Assembly (NCBI GenBank): GCA_910587665.1
Contig: CAJUMZ010000014.1
Coordinates: forward strand, 1-64,000
Reading direction: 5' to 3'
DNA from: an uncultured Muribaculum sp.
GTDB taxonomy: Bacteria; Bacteroidota; Bacteroidia; Bacteroidales; Muribaculaceae
DNA length: 64,000 bases
The notes beneath the pieces were generated by a model that was given only the letters and a program-made list of their open reading frames with translations, had not been told where the DNA came from and did no database searches. This document shows positions 8,711 through 18,246 of this stretch, piece after piece. The first letter of the stretch is position 1. Each line of letters begins with the position of its first letter. The position numbers were made by a program, and so were the translations under genes.

Positions 8711-9598
8711 TCAGTCAAGGAAGCGGGAAGTAAGACCGCCATAGGCATCAATTCTGCGATCACGCAGGAAGGGCCACCAGCGTCTCACATTTTCCGACCA
8801 ACCGAGATCAACGTCGATCACCTCGGCAATTTCACTGTCGGAAGGAGCACGGAAGAGAAATTCCCCTTGCGGTCCGGCGACAAAACTGTTACCCCAAAAG
8901 CTTATGCCGTTAGTCATGCCGGAAGGATCAGGCTCATGCCCTATCCTGTTGACGGCTATTACGGGCAGACCGTTTGCCACGGCATGCCCGCGCTGCACTG
9001 TGACCCATGCGTCAAGCTGGCGCGCCTGTTCGTCAGGAGTGTCACTGCTCTCCCAGCCTATCGCGGTAGGATATATCAACAGTTCCGCTCCTCTTAAAGC
9101 CATCAGGCGAGCCGCCTCGGGATACCATTGGTCCCAACATACAAGCACGCCGAGACGCCCTACCGAGGTATCGATAGGTTCAAATCCGAGATCACCGGGG
9201 GTAAAATAAAATTTCTCATAGTAAGCAGGGTCATCGGGGATGTGCATCTTCCTGTATTTGCCGGCTATAGTGCCATCCTTTTCAAACACGACCGCGGTAT
9301 TATGATATAATCCCGGAGCACGGCGTTCAAACAGCGACACCACGATAACAGTGGATGTCTCGCGAGCCAATGAGGCATAAAACTCAGTGGACTCCGAAGG
9401 TATTGCCACCGCATAGTCGCAAAGCCCTGTCGACTCTGTCTGGCAGAAATATAGCGTGTCGTGCAATTCCTGATTCACAATCAGTTCCGCACCGTCGGCC
9501 GCAAGCCTTCTTATCTTGTCGGCGATACGACGGCGGTTGTCATCAGGCAAGTCGGTGTTAGCCTGTTGTATAATACCTACTCTCAGATTTTTTTTCAT
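8711..9598 (-). CDS. aguB: N-carbamoylputrescine amidase
   Basis: A nitrilase-superfamily carbon-nitrogen hydrolase converting N-carbamoylputrescine to putrescine, CO2 and ammonia, the last step of the agmatine route to polyamines. The catalytic triad is visible: Glu44 (in NQELHD), Lys117 (in KYRKMHIPDD) and Cys154 (in VLVCWDQWYPEAARL). The 295-residue length is standard. The start codon overlaps the aguA stop by four bases, giving translational coupling; the neighbouring agmatine deiminase strongly supports this specificity over other nitrilases. Confidence 0.96.
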   Translation of the reverse strand: MKKNLRVGIIQQANTDLPDDNRRRIADKIRRLAADGAELIVNQELHDTLYFCQTESTGLCDYAVAIPSESTEFYASLARETSTVIVVSLFERRAPGLYHNTAVVFEKDGTIAGKYRKMHIPDDPAYYEKFYFTPGDLGFEPIDTSVGRLGVLVCWDQWYPEAARLMALRGAELLIYPTAIGWESSDTPDEQARQLDAWVTVQRGHAVANGLPVIAVNRIGHEPDPSGMTNGISFWGNSFVAGPQGEFLFRAPSDSEIAEVIDVDLGWSENVRRWWPFLRDRRIDAYGGLTSRFLD

Positions 9599-10641
9599 AT
9601 CGGCAATGTATCTTCAGGGAGCTGCATGGTCACACAATGCAGCGACCCGTGTTGTTTTATAAGCGCGCGGCAATCAATCATCTTTATTTCATGATCCGGA
9701 AACGCAATTTTCAATATCTGCGAGGCGAGGATATCCTTTTGGTGCTGCCCGTAAGAGGGCATCAACACCGAGCGGTTCATAACCAAGAAATTGGCATATG
9801 TCGCAGGAAGCCTCATCCCGTCTTCATCATAAACAGCATCAGGCAGAGGAAGTTCAATCAGGTTAAACCTGTCGCCGTCAGGAGTAGTCATCTCCATCAA
9901 CTGGCGTTTCATCAACTGAAGGCTTTCGTAATGCTCGTCAGAGGGATCGTCACACCCAACATATAATATAGTGTCATTCGGGGCAAGCCGGGCAAGTGTA
10001 TCGATATGGCTGTCGGTATCATCACCCGCAAGATAGCCATGGTCAAGCCACAAAACTTTACGCAGATTAAACCGTTCAATAAGCCAACGCTCTATTTCAT
10101 CGCGCGACATTCCCCCGTTACGGTTGGGCGATAGAAGGCATTCGCTCGTAGTCAGCAGCGTTCCCTTGCCGTCACTTTCTATAGAGCCGCCTTCAAGCAC
10201 AAAACCCAGACAGTTGACATAATCGCCCCTCAACGCTCCCTTTTTATATAGAAAAGACGTGACAAGGTTATCCTTGTCGGCGGCAAACTTAAGTCCCCAG
10301 GCATTAAACTTGAAATCGCAAAATGCGACTCTTCCACACCCCGTAAGCGAGATAGGGCCAAAGTCGCGAGCCCAAGTGTCATTAGTCGGGGATGTAACGA
10401 AAATCACATTGTCCATTTTCGCCCCTGCCGATGCCAGACAACCGCGCGGAACCTCGACGTCGGGAGCAACGATCAATACCTTTTCCTCATCAGCAATAGC
10501 CTTCGCAATCCGGGTAAAACACTCCGTGACCTCATCAAGCATGTATGCCCAATCTGTGTCACGGTGAGGCCACGCAAGCATCACCCCGTCTTGCTCCTCC
10601 CATTCGGCAGGAAGCCTCTGTTCTTGGCGACATTCACTCAT
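9595..10641 (-). CDS. aguA: Agmatine deiminase
   Basis: Hydrolyses agmatine to N-carbamoylputrescine and ammonia; a member of the guanidine-modifying (PAD-type) superfamily. Visible are the N-terminal PAEWEEQDGVMLAWPHRDTDW region, the GGSIESDGKG segment, the HIDTLARL catalytic His region, and the C-terminal nucleophile Cys336 in GSLHCVTMQ. I chose the Met at 10641 (MSECRQ): its ATG overlaps the stop of the upstream 77-codon gene by 8 bases and gives a 348-residue protein of normal length, whereas the further upstream Met adds a non-conserved tail. Confidence 0.95.
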   Translation of the reverse strand: MSECRQEQRLPAEWEEQDGVMLAWPHRDTDWAYMLDEVTECFTRIAKAIADEEKVLIVAPDVEVPRGCLASAGAKMDNVIFVTSPTNDTWARDFGPISLTGCGRVAFCDFKFNAWGLKFAADKDNLVTSFLYKKGALRGDYVNCLGFVLEGGSIESDGKGTLLTTSECLLSPNRNGGMSRDEIERWLIERFNLRKVLWLDHGYLAGDDTDSHIDTLARLAPNDTILYVGCDDPSDEHYESLQLMKRQLMEMTTPDGDRFNLIELPLPDAVYDEDGMRLPATYANFLVMNRSVLMPSYGQHQKDILASQILKIAFPDHEIKMIDCRALIKQHGSLHCVTMQLPEDTLPI

Positions 10642-10867
10642 CGTAGTCATTGAGAGCGTCATAGATTGAATCCTGCGATTCGATATATTCGTCACAATAG
10701 TCGAGAAAACCCATCTTCTCCGAGCTACCTACCGCATCACACCATTCACGGTATTGCTCGCGCAGCTCTGCGTCTTCATGAATTAGTTTCTTAAACTCCG
10801 CCTCAGCAATATCAAGGCTTCTGTTTTGCCTGATAATATCCTGAAACAGCTCAGTTATATCTTTCAT
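10634..10867 (-). CDS. Small acidic protein, first gene of the agmatine operon
   Basis: A 77-residue, strongly acidic, predicted helical cytoplasmic protein without signal or membrane segment. I do not recognise the family. The stop overlaps the aguA start (ATGAGTGA context), so it is coupled with the agmatine pathway at the level of translation. A TAAATTTG -7 element lies upstream at 10914-10921. A role in regulating or assembling the pathway enzymes is possible, but the sequence alone gives no function. Confidence 0.75.
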   Translation of the reverse strand: MKDITELFQDIIRQNRSLDIAEAEFKKLIHEDAELREQYREWCDAVGSSEKMGFLDYCDEYIESQDSIYDALNDYDE

Positions 10868-11070
10868 AATCTCAGTTTCGATAACTTAAAGTGTTAGTTT
10901 TAGTTAAGGTCTGCAAATTTAAGCATCGTCAAATTTACAACTCTAATCCTACTTCCACAAATCTTTTCACAATTTTAAAGAATTTATCCGACATTTGTCA
11001 CCTTAGGGCAAACTACAACTACGGCGAATATGTTATAATAATGAATAGTAACTTGTAAGTTTTAAGCCAT

Positions 11071-11673
11071 ATGAGATTACTTTCCGCCATATTAGTCATC
11101 TTGATCACGACTTTTTGCTCATGCAGCTCATCTTACTCAGTCGTGAACAGTGAAACTTATGATGATGCAGGGCTTGAAAGCCACAAAACATTTCATATTG
11201 TCGATCTGAAAATGGGAGCCCTCCCTCCCCACATGGACCGCCTAACTTACGAAAACATAGTTTCGGCAATACGCGGAGAGATGCTTGAACGAGGCTACAA
11301 GGAATCACCCGGGTCTCCGCTGCTCGTCAATTTTGCCGTGACCATCCATGACGAGACGGTACTCTCCCCGTCAGGTCATGAATATGATAACGGGCCCTAT
11401 TATTCCGGCACATATCCATGCTATATCTACCCGAAGGATCATTATTGGGATGACTATTTCCTCGACGCCGGCGTGATAGACGACATCTATGAAGAGGGCG
11501 TGCTGACTATCGACATCATAAACATCAAGAAAAAAGAGACGCTTTACACATCTTCCGTCGCATCCATCATGGACAGCTATGGAAATTACCGCGATGTCAC
11601 GGAGATAGGCAAGGCGGTTACCAAACTGTTTAGCGACTATCCTGTAAGACCGTTGTCTCAATATAGCCGTTAG
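11071..11673 (+). CDS. DUF4136-like lipoprotein
   Basis: A lipoprotein signal (MRLLSAILVILITTFCSCSS, acylated Cys about residue 16 or 18) precedes a domain resembling DUF4136: the early DAGLESHKTFHIVD strand, a conserved helix with EIRGEMLERGY-like spacing, and a C-terminal KAVTKLFSDYPV helix. Members are envelope lipoproteins of unknown function. It is a single gene; the central Tyr/Asp-rich loop (about 108-135) is unusually aromatic. Confidence 0.75.
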   Translation: MRLLSAILVILITTFCSCSSSYSVVNSETYDDAGLESHKTFHIVDLKMGALPPHMDRLTYENIVSAIRGEMLERGYKESPGSPLLVNFAVTIHDETVLSPSGHEYDNGPYYSGTYPCYIYPKDHYWDDYFLDAGVIDDIYEEGVLTIDIINIKKKETLYTSSVASIMDSYGNYRDVTEIGKAVTKLFSDYPVRPLSQYSR

Positions 11674-11726
11674 AAGGTTGAAATTCCGCGGAATATTTCG
11701 TAACTTCGCGGAAAATATATAGAATA

Positions 11727-12832
<1,106 letters not shown>

Positions 12833-12836
<4 letters not shown>

Positions 12837-13855
12837 CAACTCCACGCATAAACCCTCCGTCAAGGAGCAAGGATGGCGACCATAGAGTAAGCCTTACGAC
12901 GATTGTATGTTCAATCGTCGGTATCGGCATTGTGCTTGCTTTTGTGATCGTGTTTGGAGTTACTGCATTTTTTAAATATTTAAAACAAACCCGCATTGAC
13001 CGTGAGAATGAAATTTCTGAAGAAAGACGATCTCGCTATGTGACCGATAAGCTCAATTCCGGGGAAGAGTTCAGCGTACACGACATAAACAAGACAGACG
13101 GCGACAGCTACGTATTTCAGATTGACTCCGACGGCTTTGCCCCTATACCGGCGAATGCCTCTCGCATAAAACCGTTTCTATGTAGGATAGACAACATGGT
13201 CCCTGATTCAGCCGGCTGCATATCGATCAAGAGCGAAGAAGGCCTTACTGCGCGTTTACCCATCGACAGTCTTGTGTTGCATAATGCCGACAACCGGTTT
13301 ATTCCGCTTTCACTGCATTTTGAAGACGATCCGGGTCTGTCGGCTACACTTACCTATATAAACGCCGATATATATCACCACGCTGCCGCCGACACCCGGA
13401 AATATCATTCCTATATTGTATTTGTAAAAGGTTTCATCGTTGAATCGGGAAACAAAACGGATAACGGCGCAATGTTCATTAACCCGGTCATGGACAACGA
13501 CGGTGATGACACCATTTCTACTTTCGCATTGCCTGACGACTTCGCGCCTGTCGCACATGGGGCGACCGGAGTCAGGCAATTTGTATGTCAAGTAGATAAT
13601 ATTGTTCCGGGTAAAGACGGAAAAGTATTGGTAGGCACCACCAATGCACGTGCATGGCTAAACATTGACAGCCTTATAAGAAAATCAGACAGCCCATTCC
13701 AACCTATATTCCTAAAAGTCAAAGGGAGCAATGATATTGTAGAGCTTACCGAAGTGAATATCACTACAAGAAATCAAAGAAAGGGAGGCAAAAAATCGTA
13801 TAAGGCTATCATAAACGGATATGTTTACAGTAAGAATACTAAAAACTCAGAATAA
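12833..13855 (+). CDS. Single-pass membrane protein with two internal repeats
   Basis: I chose the ATG at 12833, which overlaps the prfA stop. The protein has a short cytoplasmic N-terminus, one transmembrane helix (about 22-46), and a large extracytoplasmic part made of two homologous units (about 95-205 and 235-335). Both contain FAP[IV]..A....R.F.C..DN.VP and a later IDSL strand, so they arose by internal duplication. I do not recognise a named domain. It shares its stop/start junction with pyrF as well, so it sits inside a prfA-pyrF operon. Confidence 0.8.
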
Positions 13856-14685
13856 TGAAACGTGACCAATTAGTAGAAAACATCCGCAGGAAAGGCTCGT
13901 TCCTGTGTGTCGGACTTGACAGTGACATCAATAAACTGCCACGCCACCTGCTTGACACCGACGACCCGGTGTATGAATTCAACAAGGCTATCATTGACGC
14001 CACGGCGCCTTACTGTGTCGCCTATAAGCCTAATCTCGCATTCTATGAGGCGACCGGAGCACAGGGCTGGATAACTCTTGAAAAGACTATCCGCTATATA
14101 AAACAGAATCATCCCGATCAATTTATCATCGCCGATGCAAAGCGCGGTGACATCGGCAACACCTCAAAGCTATACGCACGCAGCTTCTTCGAGCATCTCG
14201 ACGTCGATTCGATAACTGTAGCACCCTATATGGGTGAGGATTCGGTAACCCCTTTTCTCGGCTATGAGGGCAAATGGGTGATCCTGCTTGCCCTTACATC
14301 CAACAAAGGCTCCCGTGACTTCCAGTTTATCGAAGACAAGTCAGGCAAACGCCTTTTCGAGCATGTAATCGAAACATCGTCAAAGTGGGCCGGGCCGGAA
14401 GAGATGATGTATGTGGTAGGTGCCACACAAGGCGAAATGTTCAAGGACATACGCAAGGTTGCGCCGGAGAGTTTTCTACTTGTGCCGGGCGTGGGTGCAC
14501 AGGGAGGCAGCCTGTCGGAAGTAGCTCGCTACGGCATGATCAAAGATTGCGGACTTCTCGTAAACTCATCACGCGGCATAATATTCGCGTCGCAGGATAA
14601 GGACTTTGCAGAAGTTGCGGGAAGAGAAGCTGCTAAACTGCGCGACGAAATGTCTGCATTGCTGAAAGAAAGCGGCGTAATCTGA
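13855..14685 (+). CDS. pyrF: Orotidine 5'-phosphate decarboxylase
   Basis: Makes UMP from OMP, the last step of de novo pyrimidine synthesis. The catalytic Asp-Lys-Asp motif DAKRGDIGN is at residues 94-102, and the phosphate-binding LLVPGVGAQGG loop is near 200. The 276-residue size and sequence fit the longer 'type 2' PyrF subfamily rather than the E. coli-like form. The ATG overlaps the last base of the previous stop, so it is co-translated with the repeat membrane protein; a hairpin terminator follows. Confidence 0.96.
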   Translation: MKRDQLVENIRRKGSFLCVGLDSDINKLPRHLLDTDDPVYEFNKAIIDATAPYCVAYKPNLAFYEATGAQGWITLEKTIRYIKQNHPDQFIIADAKRGDIGNTSKLYARSFFEHLDVDSITVAPYMGEDSVTPFLGYEGKWVILLALTSNKGSRDFQFIEDKSGKRLFEHVIETSSKWAGPEEMMYVVGATQGEMFKDIRKVAPESFLLVPGVGAQGGSLSEVARYGMIKDCGLLVNSSRGIIFASQDKDFAEVAGREAAKLRDEMSALLKESGVI

Positions 14686-14707
14686 TATTTCAAAGAATTT
14701 ATTGTAC

Positions 14708-14754
14708 GGGGATGAAGACGTGACTCACATCACGCCTTTGTCCCCTTTTGTTTT
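14708..14754 (+). terminator. Intrinsic terminator after pyrF
   Basis: Imperfect hairpin with arms GGGGA..AAG.CGTGA and TCACG.CTT..TCCCC (14708-14745), followed by TTTTGTTTT. Confidence 0.7.
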
Positions 14755-14774
14755 ACAGCATATTTGTGCATAAG

Positions 14775-14816
14775 CGGTAAAATAACACGCTCAACCACTA
14801 TAAAATACGGCACATA
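14775..14816. promoter_or_regulatory. Paired CGGyAmA motif upstream of the sensor kinase
   Basis: CGGTAAAAT (14775-14783) and CGGCACATA (14808-14816) form direct repeats 33 bp apart, upstream of the -7 element TAACTTTG (14844-14851) of the kinase gene. A very similar pair lies upstream of pgk at 18053-18088. Direct repeats are the usual form of LytTR binding sites, so these may be targets of the adjacent response regulator (inference). Confidence 0.4.
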
Positions 14817-14885
14817 ATGCAACTGCGCTCATTAAATTTTTATTAACTTTGTATTACAAATTTTCATTAAAACCACACATTATCT

Positions 14886-16943
14886 ATGATTTTTCGGGGA
14901 AATGGCGTTTTAAATAAAATCACACATAATGCAAGAATTATACCTGCCTCTTTGCCGGGCATCATTGCCTGCATAGTAATGCTTTTTTCATGCACACCAA
15001 GAGAAAGCGTTGCTGACCATACCATTCCGGAGGCAGTCAAGGAGATTGACGACTCGATCAATGCCGGCTCGCCACTAACCATACAACTGATCGACAGGAA
15101 ATTATCCGAGGTAAGTGACAGCGACCTGTACTATGAGATATATTTCCGCAAACTAAAGCTGATGGCAACGGTAGGCAACACTCCACCCGACAGCATGAAA
15201 TGGGACTCCATGGAGGCATATCTTGAAAGTCAAAAGCCTACACCTCATATCAACAATGTAAAGGCATCGCTTTACAATCTTAAGGGATTCAGCTATCACA
15301 AATATCAGTATGACCCCTATGCCACCCTCGGCTTTTACGGAAAGGCATACAATGCACTCCTCAACAGTGACAGGAAACAGGGTCTCCCCGACGTGTGTGC
15401 CAACATTGGAGACATCTATGTCGACCTTAGCGACATGCCAATGGCGGCACAGTGGTACCGCCGGGCACTTTTCTTGTCCGACTCGCTCCAATTACCCGAA
15501 AATGAGAAGCTATCGCTTCATACCGGTCTTGCAAGAATATGCCAGAACATCGGCGATCATGAAAGTGCAAAATGCAATTTCGAGAAAGTACATAAGCATA
15601 TCGGCGAACTTGCGCCCAACATGCAGATATATTTTCTTAACAATTACGGCAATTTCCTATATTATACCGGCGACTATCCCACTGCAGAAAAGATATTTTT
15701 ACGGTTGAAAGCGATGCTTGAGTCCAACGGCCTTGATGACGGCATGGACATGATGGTCTGTCGCATAAACCTCGCCGACATATACCTGAATCTCCACCGC
15801 AAAAACGAGGCAATTGAAAATCTTGAACAAGCTGAGGCATATTTCAGAGCCACCGGAAATGACACGGGCATATATTACGCCAACACAATACGTATAGGCA
15901 TCGCCCTGCTCGACAATGACACAAAAGCGGCTCGCGAGGTAATAGACAATGAAAACATACAATCACAAATCGATTTCAATCTCGTCAATATACGCCACAG
16001 ATATCTCGTGGATTATTTTGAGAAGAGCGGCGACTTCCGCAGCGCATTTTATGCCTTGAAAGCGCGCCAAGCACATAATGACTCGCTCAACCACAATATC
16101 ACCAACATGCGCACGTCTGACATCATGATGCGCTATTCCCAGGATACACTCGCCCTCCACCACGCCATAGCCCTGAAAGAAAAAGATGTGGTAATAAATC
16201 AGGCTCGCTGGGCAATTTATGCCAGTATAGTCACCATAATCATGATAGCGATAATGTCGCTATACATAATAACCCTTCTCAGAAAGCGCCGTCTACAAGC
16301 CAACATTGAACTGATGAACATAAAGCTGTCAAGCGTCAGAAACCTTATCTCGCCTCACTTTATGTTTAATATACTCAACCATACAGTTGCAAAAGCCGAC
16401 CCGGAAAAAGCGGCGGAACTGGTATCGCTCATAAAGTTGATCAGAGAAAATCTTAAAATGTCAGGACGCCTTTACGTAAGCCTAAGGGAAGAGCTTGACT
16501 TTGTCAACACCTATCTCGAAGTGATAAAACGTGATTGCCAACTGACTGTAGTGGAACAGCTTCCCGACAATACCGTCATGAACCGGTTGGTAATCCCGTC
16601 AACATTTATATTGACCCTCGTTGAAAATGCGATAAAACACGGACTATACGGAATAGATGGAGAAAAACGCCTCATAATATCAGTGACCGTTGACTCAAGC
16701 TTCTATACCGTAAAGGTAATCGACAATGGCAGAGGCTTCGACATACGCCGCAATTCCGCCTCGGAAGGGGGTACCGGGCTTAAGGTGGTGAGAAGCACAA
16801 TTGCCATCCTGAACAGGGAAAACAGACACAAAATATCTTTTCATATATCAAACCTTGCCGATAAAGAAGGCAATATAACCGGATGTGAGGCTACAATCAC
16901 AGTCCCGGTATCATTAAAGACCGAAAACGGCAAAGAGAAGTAA
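14886..16943 (+). CDS. TPR sensor histidine kinase (LytS/His_kinase type)
   Basis: An N-terminal export segment ending in LFSC is followed by TPR-like repeats (about 50-400), one transmembrane helix (about 437-460), a His_kinase domain with the phosphoacceptor His491 in SPHFMFNILN, and a GHKL ATPase domain (N box LVENAIKHGL, G box DNGRGFD). The TPR region is periplasmic by topology and is the likely sensor. The response regulator gene starts 32 bases downstream, so the two form a two-component system. The stimulus is unknown. Confidence 0.9.
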   Translation: MIFRGNGVLNKITHNARIIPASLPGIIACIVMLFSCTPRESVADHTIPEAVKEIDDSINAGSPLTIQLIDRKLSEVSDSDLYYEIYFRKLKLMATVGNTPPDSMKWDSMEAYLESQKPTPHINNVKASLYNLKGFSYHKYQYDPYATLGFYGKAYNALLNSDRKQGLPDVCANIGDIYVDLSDMPMAAQWYRRALFLSDSLQLPENEKLSLHTGLARICQNIGDHESAKCNFEKVHKHIGELAPNMQIYFLNNYGNFLYYTGDYPTAEKIFLRLKAMLESNGLDDGMDMMVCRINLADIYLNLHRKNEAIENLEQAEAYFRATGNDTGIYYANTIRIGIALLDNDTKAAREVIDNENIQSQIDFNLVNIRHRYLVDYFEKSGDFRSAFYALKARQAHNDSLNHNITNMRTSDIMMRYSQDTLALHHAIALKEKDVVINQARWAIYASIVTIIMIAIMSLYIITLLRKRRLQANIELMNIKLSSVRNLISPHFMFNILNHTVAKADPEKAAELVSLIKLIRENLKMSGRLYVSLREELDFVNTYLEVIKRDCQLTVVEQLPDNTVMNRLVIPSTFILTLVENAIKHGLYGIDGEKRLIISVTVDSSFYTVKVIDNGRGFDIRRNSASEGGTGLKVVRSTIAILNRENRHKISFHISNLADKEGNITGCEATITVPVSLKTENGKEK

Positions 16944-16975
16944 AACACCCACTTAATTTATCTACTCAATTAATC

Positions 16976-17722
16976 ATGAACGCTATAATCATTGACGACG
17001 ACCCGGTGGCGATCGACTCGCTAAGGAAAAAACTTGCAAGCTATCCTGAGATTTCAATAATCGCAACCGCGACAAACGGGGTCGAAGGGCTTGAAGCTAT
17101 AATACAACAAAAGCCGGATATCCTTTTTCTTGATATAATGCTACCCGATACATCAGGCATAAAAATCCTCAACTCACTAAATGAAATGCCTGAAATCCCG
17201 TCATATGTGGTAATATACACCGCACACAACGACTACATCTTGCCGGCTTTCCGGAATCATGCCTGCGACTGCCTTCTCAAGCCAATTGACGACAGTGATC
17301 TCAAGATAGTCATGGACCGTTTCAGAGATTATATTGAAAAGGGGCATACGCGTTTTTCCGGAAAACGCGGCAAGTCATCGTCAGATAAACTGATATTTTA
17401 CACCAACACCGAGGATTTTCGCATTGTGCCGATTCAGGATATCTGTAACTTCAAATATTCTCCGGAACACAGATGCTGGCATGCCATCGCCGCATCATCC
17501 AATAAACCGATGCCTCTTAAGCGCAATGTTTCAAAAGACGCCATTCTCGATATCGACGAATGTTTTGTACAGGTGAGCAAACGCCATATAATAAATATAA
17601 ACTACCTTATGGAAGTCAAAGAAGGGATTTGTCGGTTTTACCCGCCATTTGACAAAATTGATGACGTGAAAGTCGGGAGAATGTTCCGCAGGAAACTCAT
17701 CAATCATTGCTGCAATCTGTAA
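16976..17722 (+). CDS. LytTR-family response regulator
   Basis: A receiver domain (1-120) with acidic pocket Asp7-Asp8, phosphoacceptor Asp53 (FLDIMLPD), a Thr in IYTAHN and the conserved Lys in LLKPID is followed by a LytTR DNA-binding domain (about 140-245; signature CFVQVSKRHIININYL). It is paired with the upstream TPR kinase. LytTR proteins bind direct repeats; candidates are the CGGyAmA pairs before the kinase and before pgk. Confidence 0.93.
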   Translation: MNAIIIDDDPVAIDSLRKKLASYPEISIIATATNGVEGLEAIIQQKPDILFLDIMLPDTSGIKILNSLNEMPEIPSYVVIYTAHNDYILPAFRNHACDCLLKPIDDSDLKIVMDRFRDYIEKGHTRFSGKRGKSSSDKLIFYTNTEDFRIVPIQDICNFKYSPEHRCWHAIAASSNKPMPLKRNVSKDAILDIDECFVQVSKRHIININYLMEVKEGICRFYPPFDKIDDVKVGRMFRRKLINHCCNL

Positions 17723-17870
17723 TTCTCAAAAAAGCAGCACCGCAAATCGCACCATTCAGCAGGATGCCGGCAGACGATTTTTTCTCGCCAATGTCGACAT
17801 CCTGCCGGTTAAGGCATCTCAACCCGCATGATGCAGGAGATTCAATAAACAATTGTGATTGATTTTAAGT

Positions 17871-17908
17871 GTGTCACGGCAGTCACTTTTATAAATGACT
17901 GCCGACAC
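17871..17908. repeat. Strong intergenic hairpin
   Basis: GTGTC, one unpaired A, CGGCAGTCA pair with TGACTGCCG and GACAC around a 10-base AT-rich loop: 14 pairs. There is no good T-run on either side, so a plain terminator is doubtful. Confidence 0.6.
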
Positions 17909-18052
17909 ATAGTATCGATTAATATATCAATGTCTCATGTACTTTGCACAACAAAGGTACGAGTAAAATTCCACTAAATAAAACCGCCTCAGTCCATGCA
18001 ATTATATTATATGCGGCTTTTCAAGTTTATCTTGCTTTATAAGATGGATAAG

Positions 18053-18088
18053 CGGTAAAATTATCCCGACAAAAAATTACGGCACAGT
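18053..18088. promoter_or_regulatory. Paired CGGyAmA motif upstream of pgk
   Basis: ATAAGCGGTAAAAT (18048-18061) followed by ATTACGGCACA (18076-18086), with motif starts 27 bp apart. Both halves closely match the pair at 14775-14816 upstream of the sensor kinase. Confidence 0.4.
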
Positions 18089-18182
18089 GCATCATACGTC
18101 ATAGCAGCCTTATTAAGCAATTTTAGCGTATCAGCCACATATTATTTACCTTCGTAAACGCTGTTAATCCACAAATTTACAT

Positions 18183-18190
18183 TAAATTTG
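18183..18190 (+). promoter_or_regulatory. -7 element of pgk
   Basis: TAAATTTG matches TAnnTTTG. No convincing -33 box is present at the usual spacing. Confidence 0.5.
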
Positions 18191-18246
18191 CACTGCATAA
18201 GATGTAGAAAAAACAGACATTATTGACACTTAATATATTAACCAAA

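Larger units (their letters stand above)
17723..18182. other. 460-bp intergenic region with hairpins
   Basis: No coding frame is convincing. It holds an interrupted inverted repeat GCAGGATG (17759-17766) / CATCCTGC (17798-17805), a strong hairpin at 17871-17908, a weaker CCGC/GCGG hairpin near 17985-18018 flanked by AAAA and TTTT, and the paired CGGyAmA motif at 18053-18088. The density of structure is compatible with a small RNA or a long pgk leader, neither shown. Confidence 0.5.
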
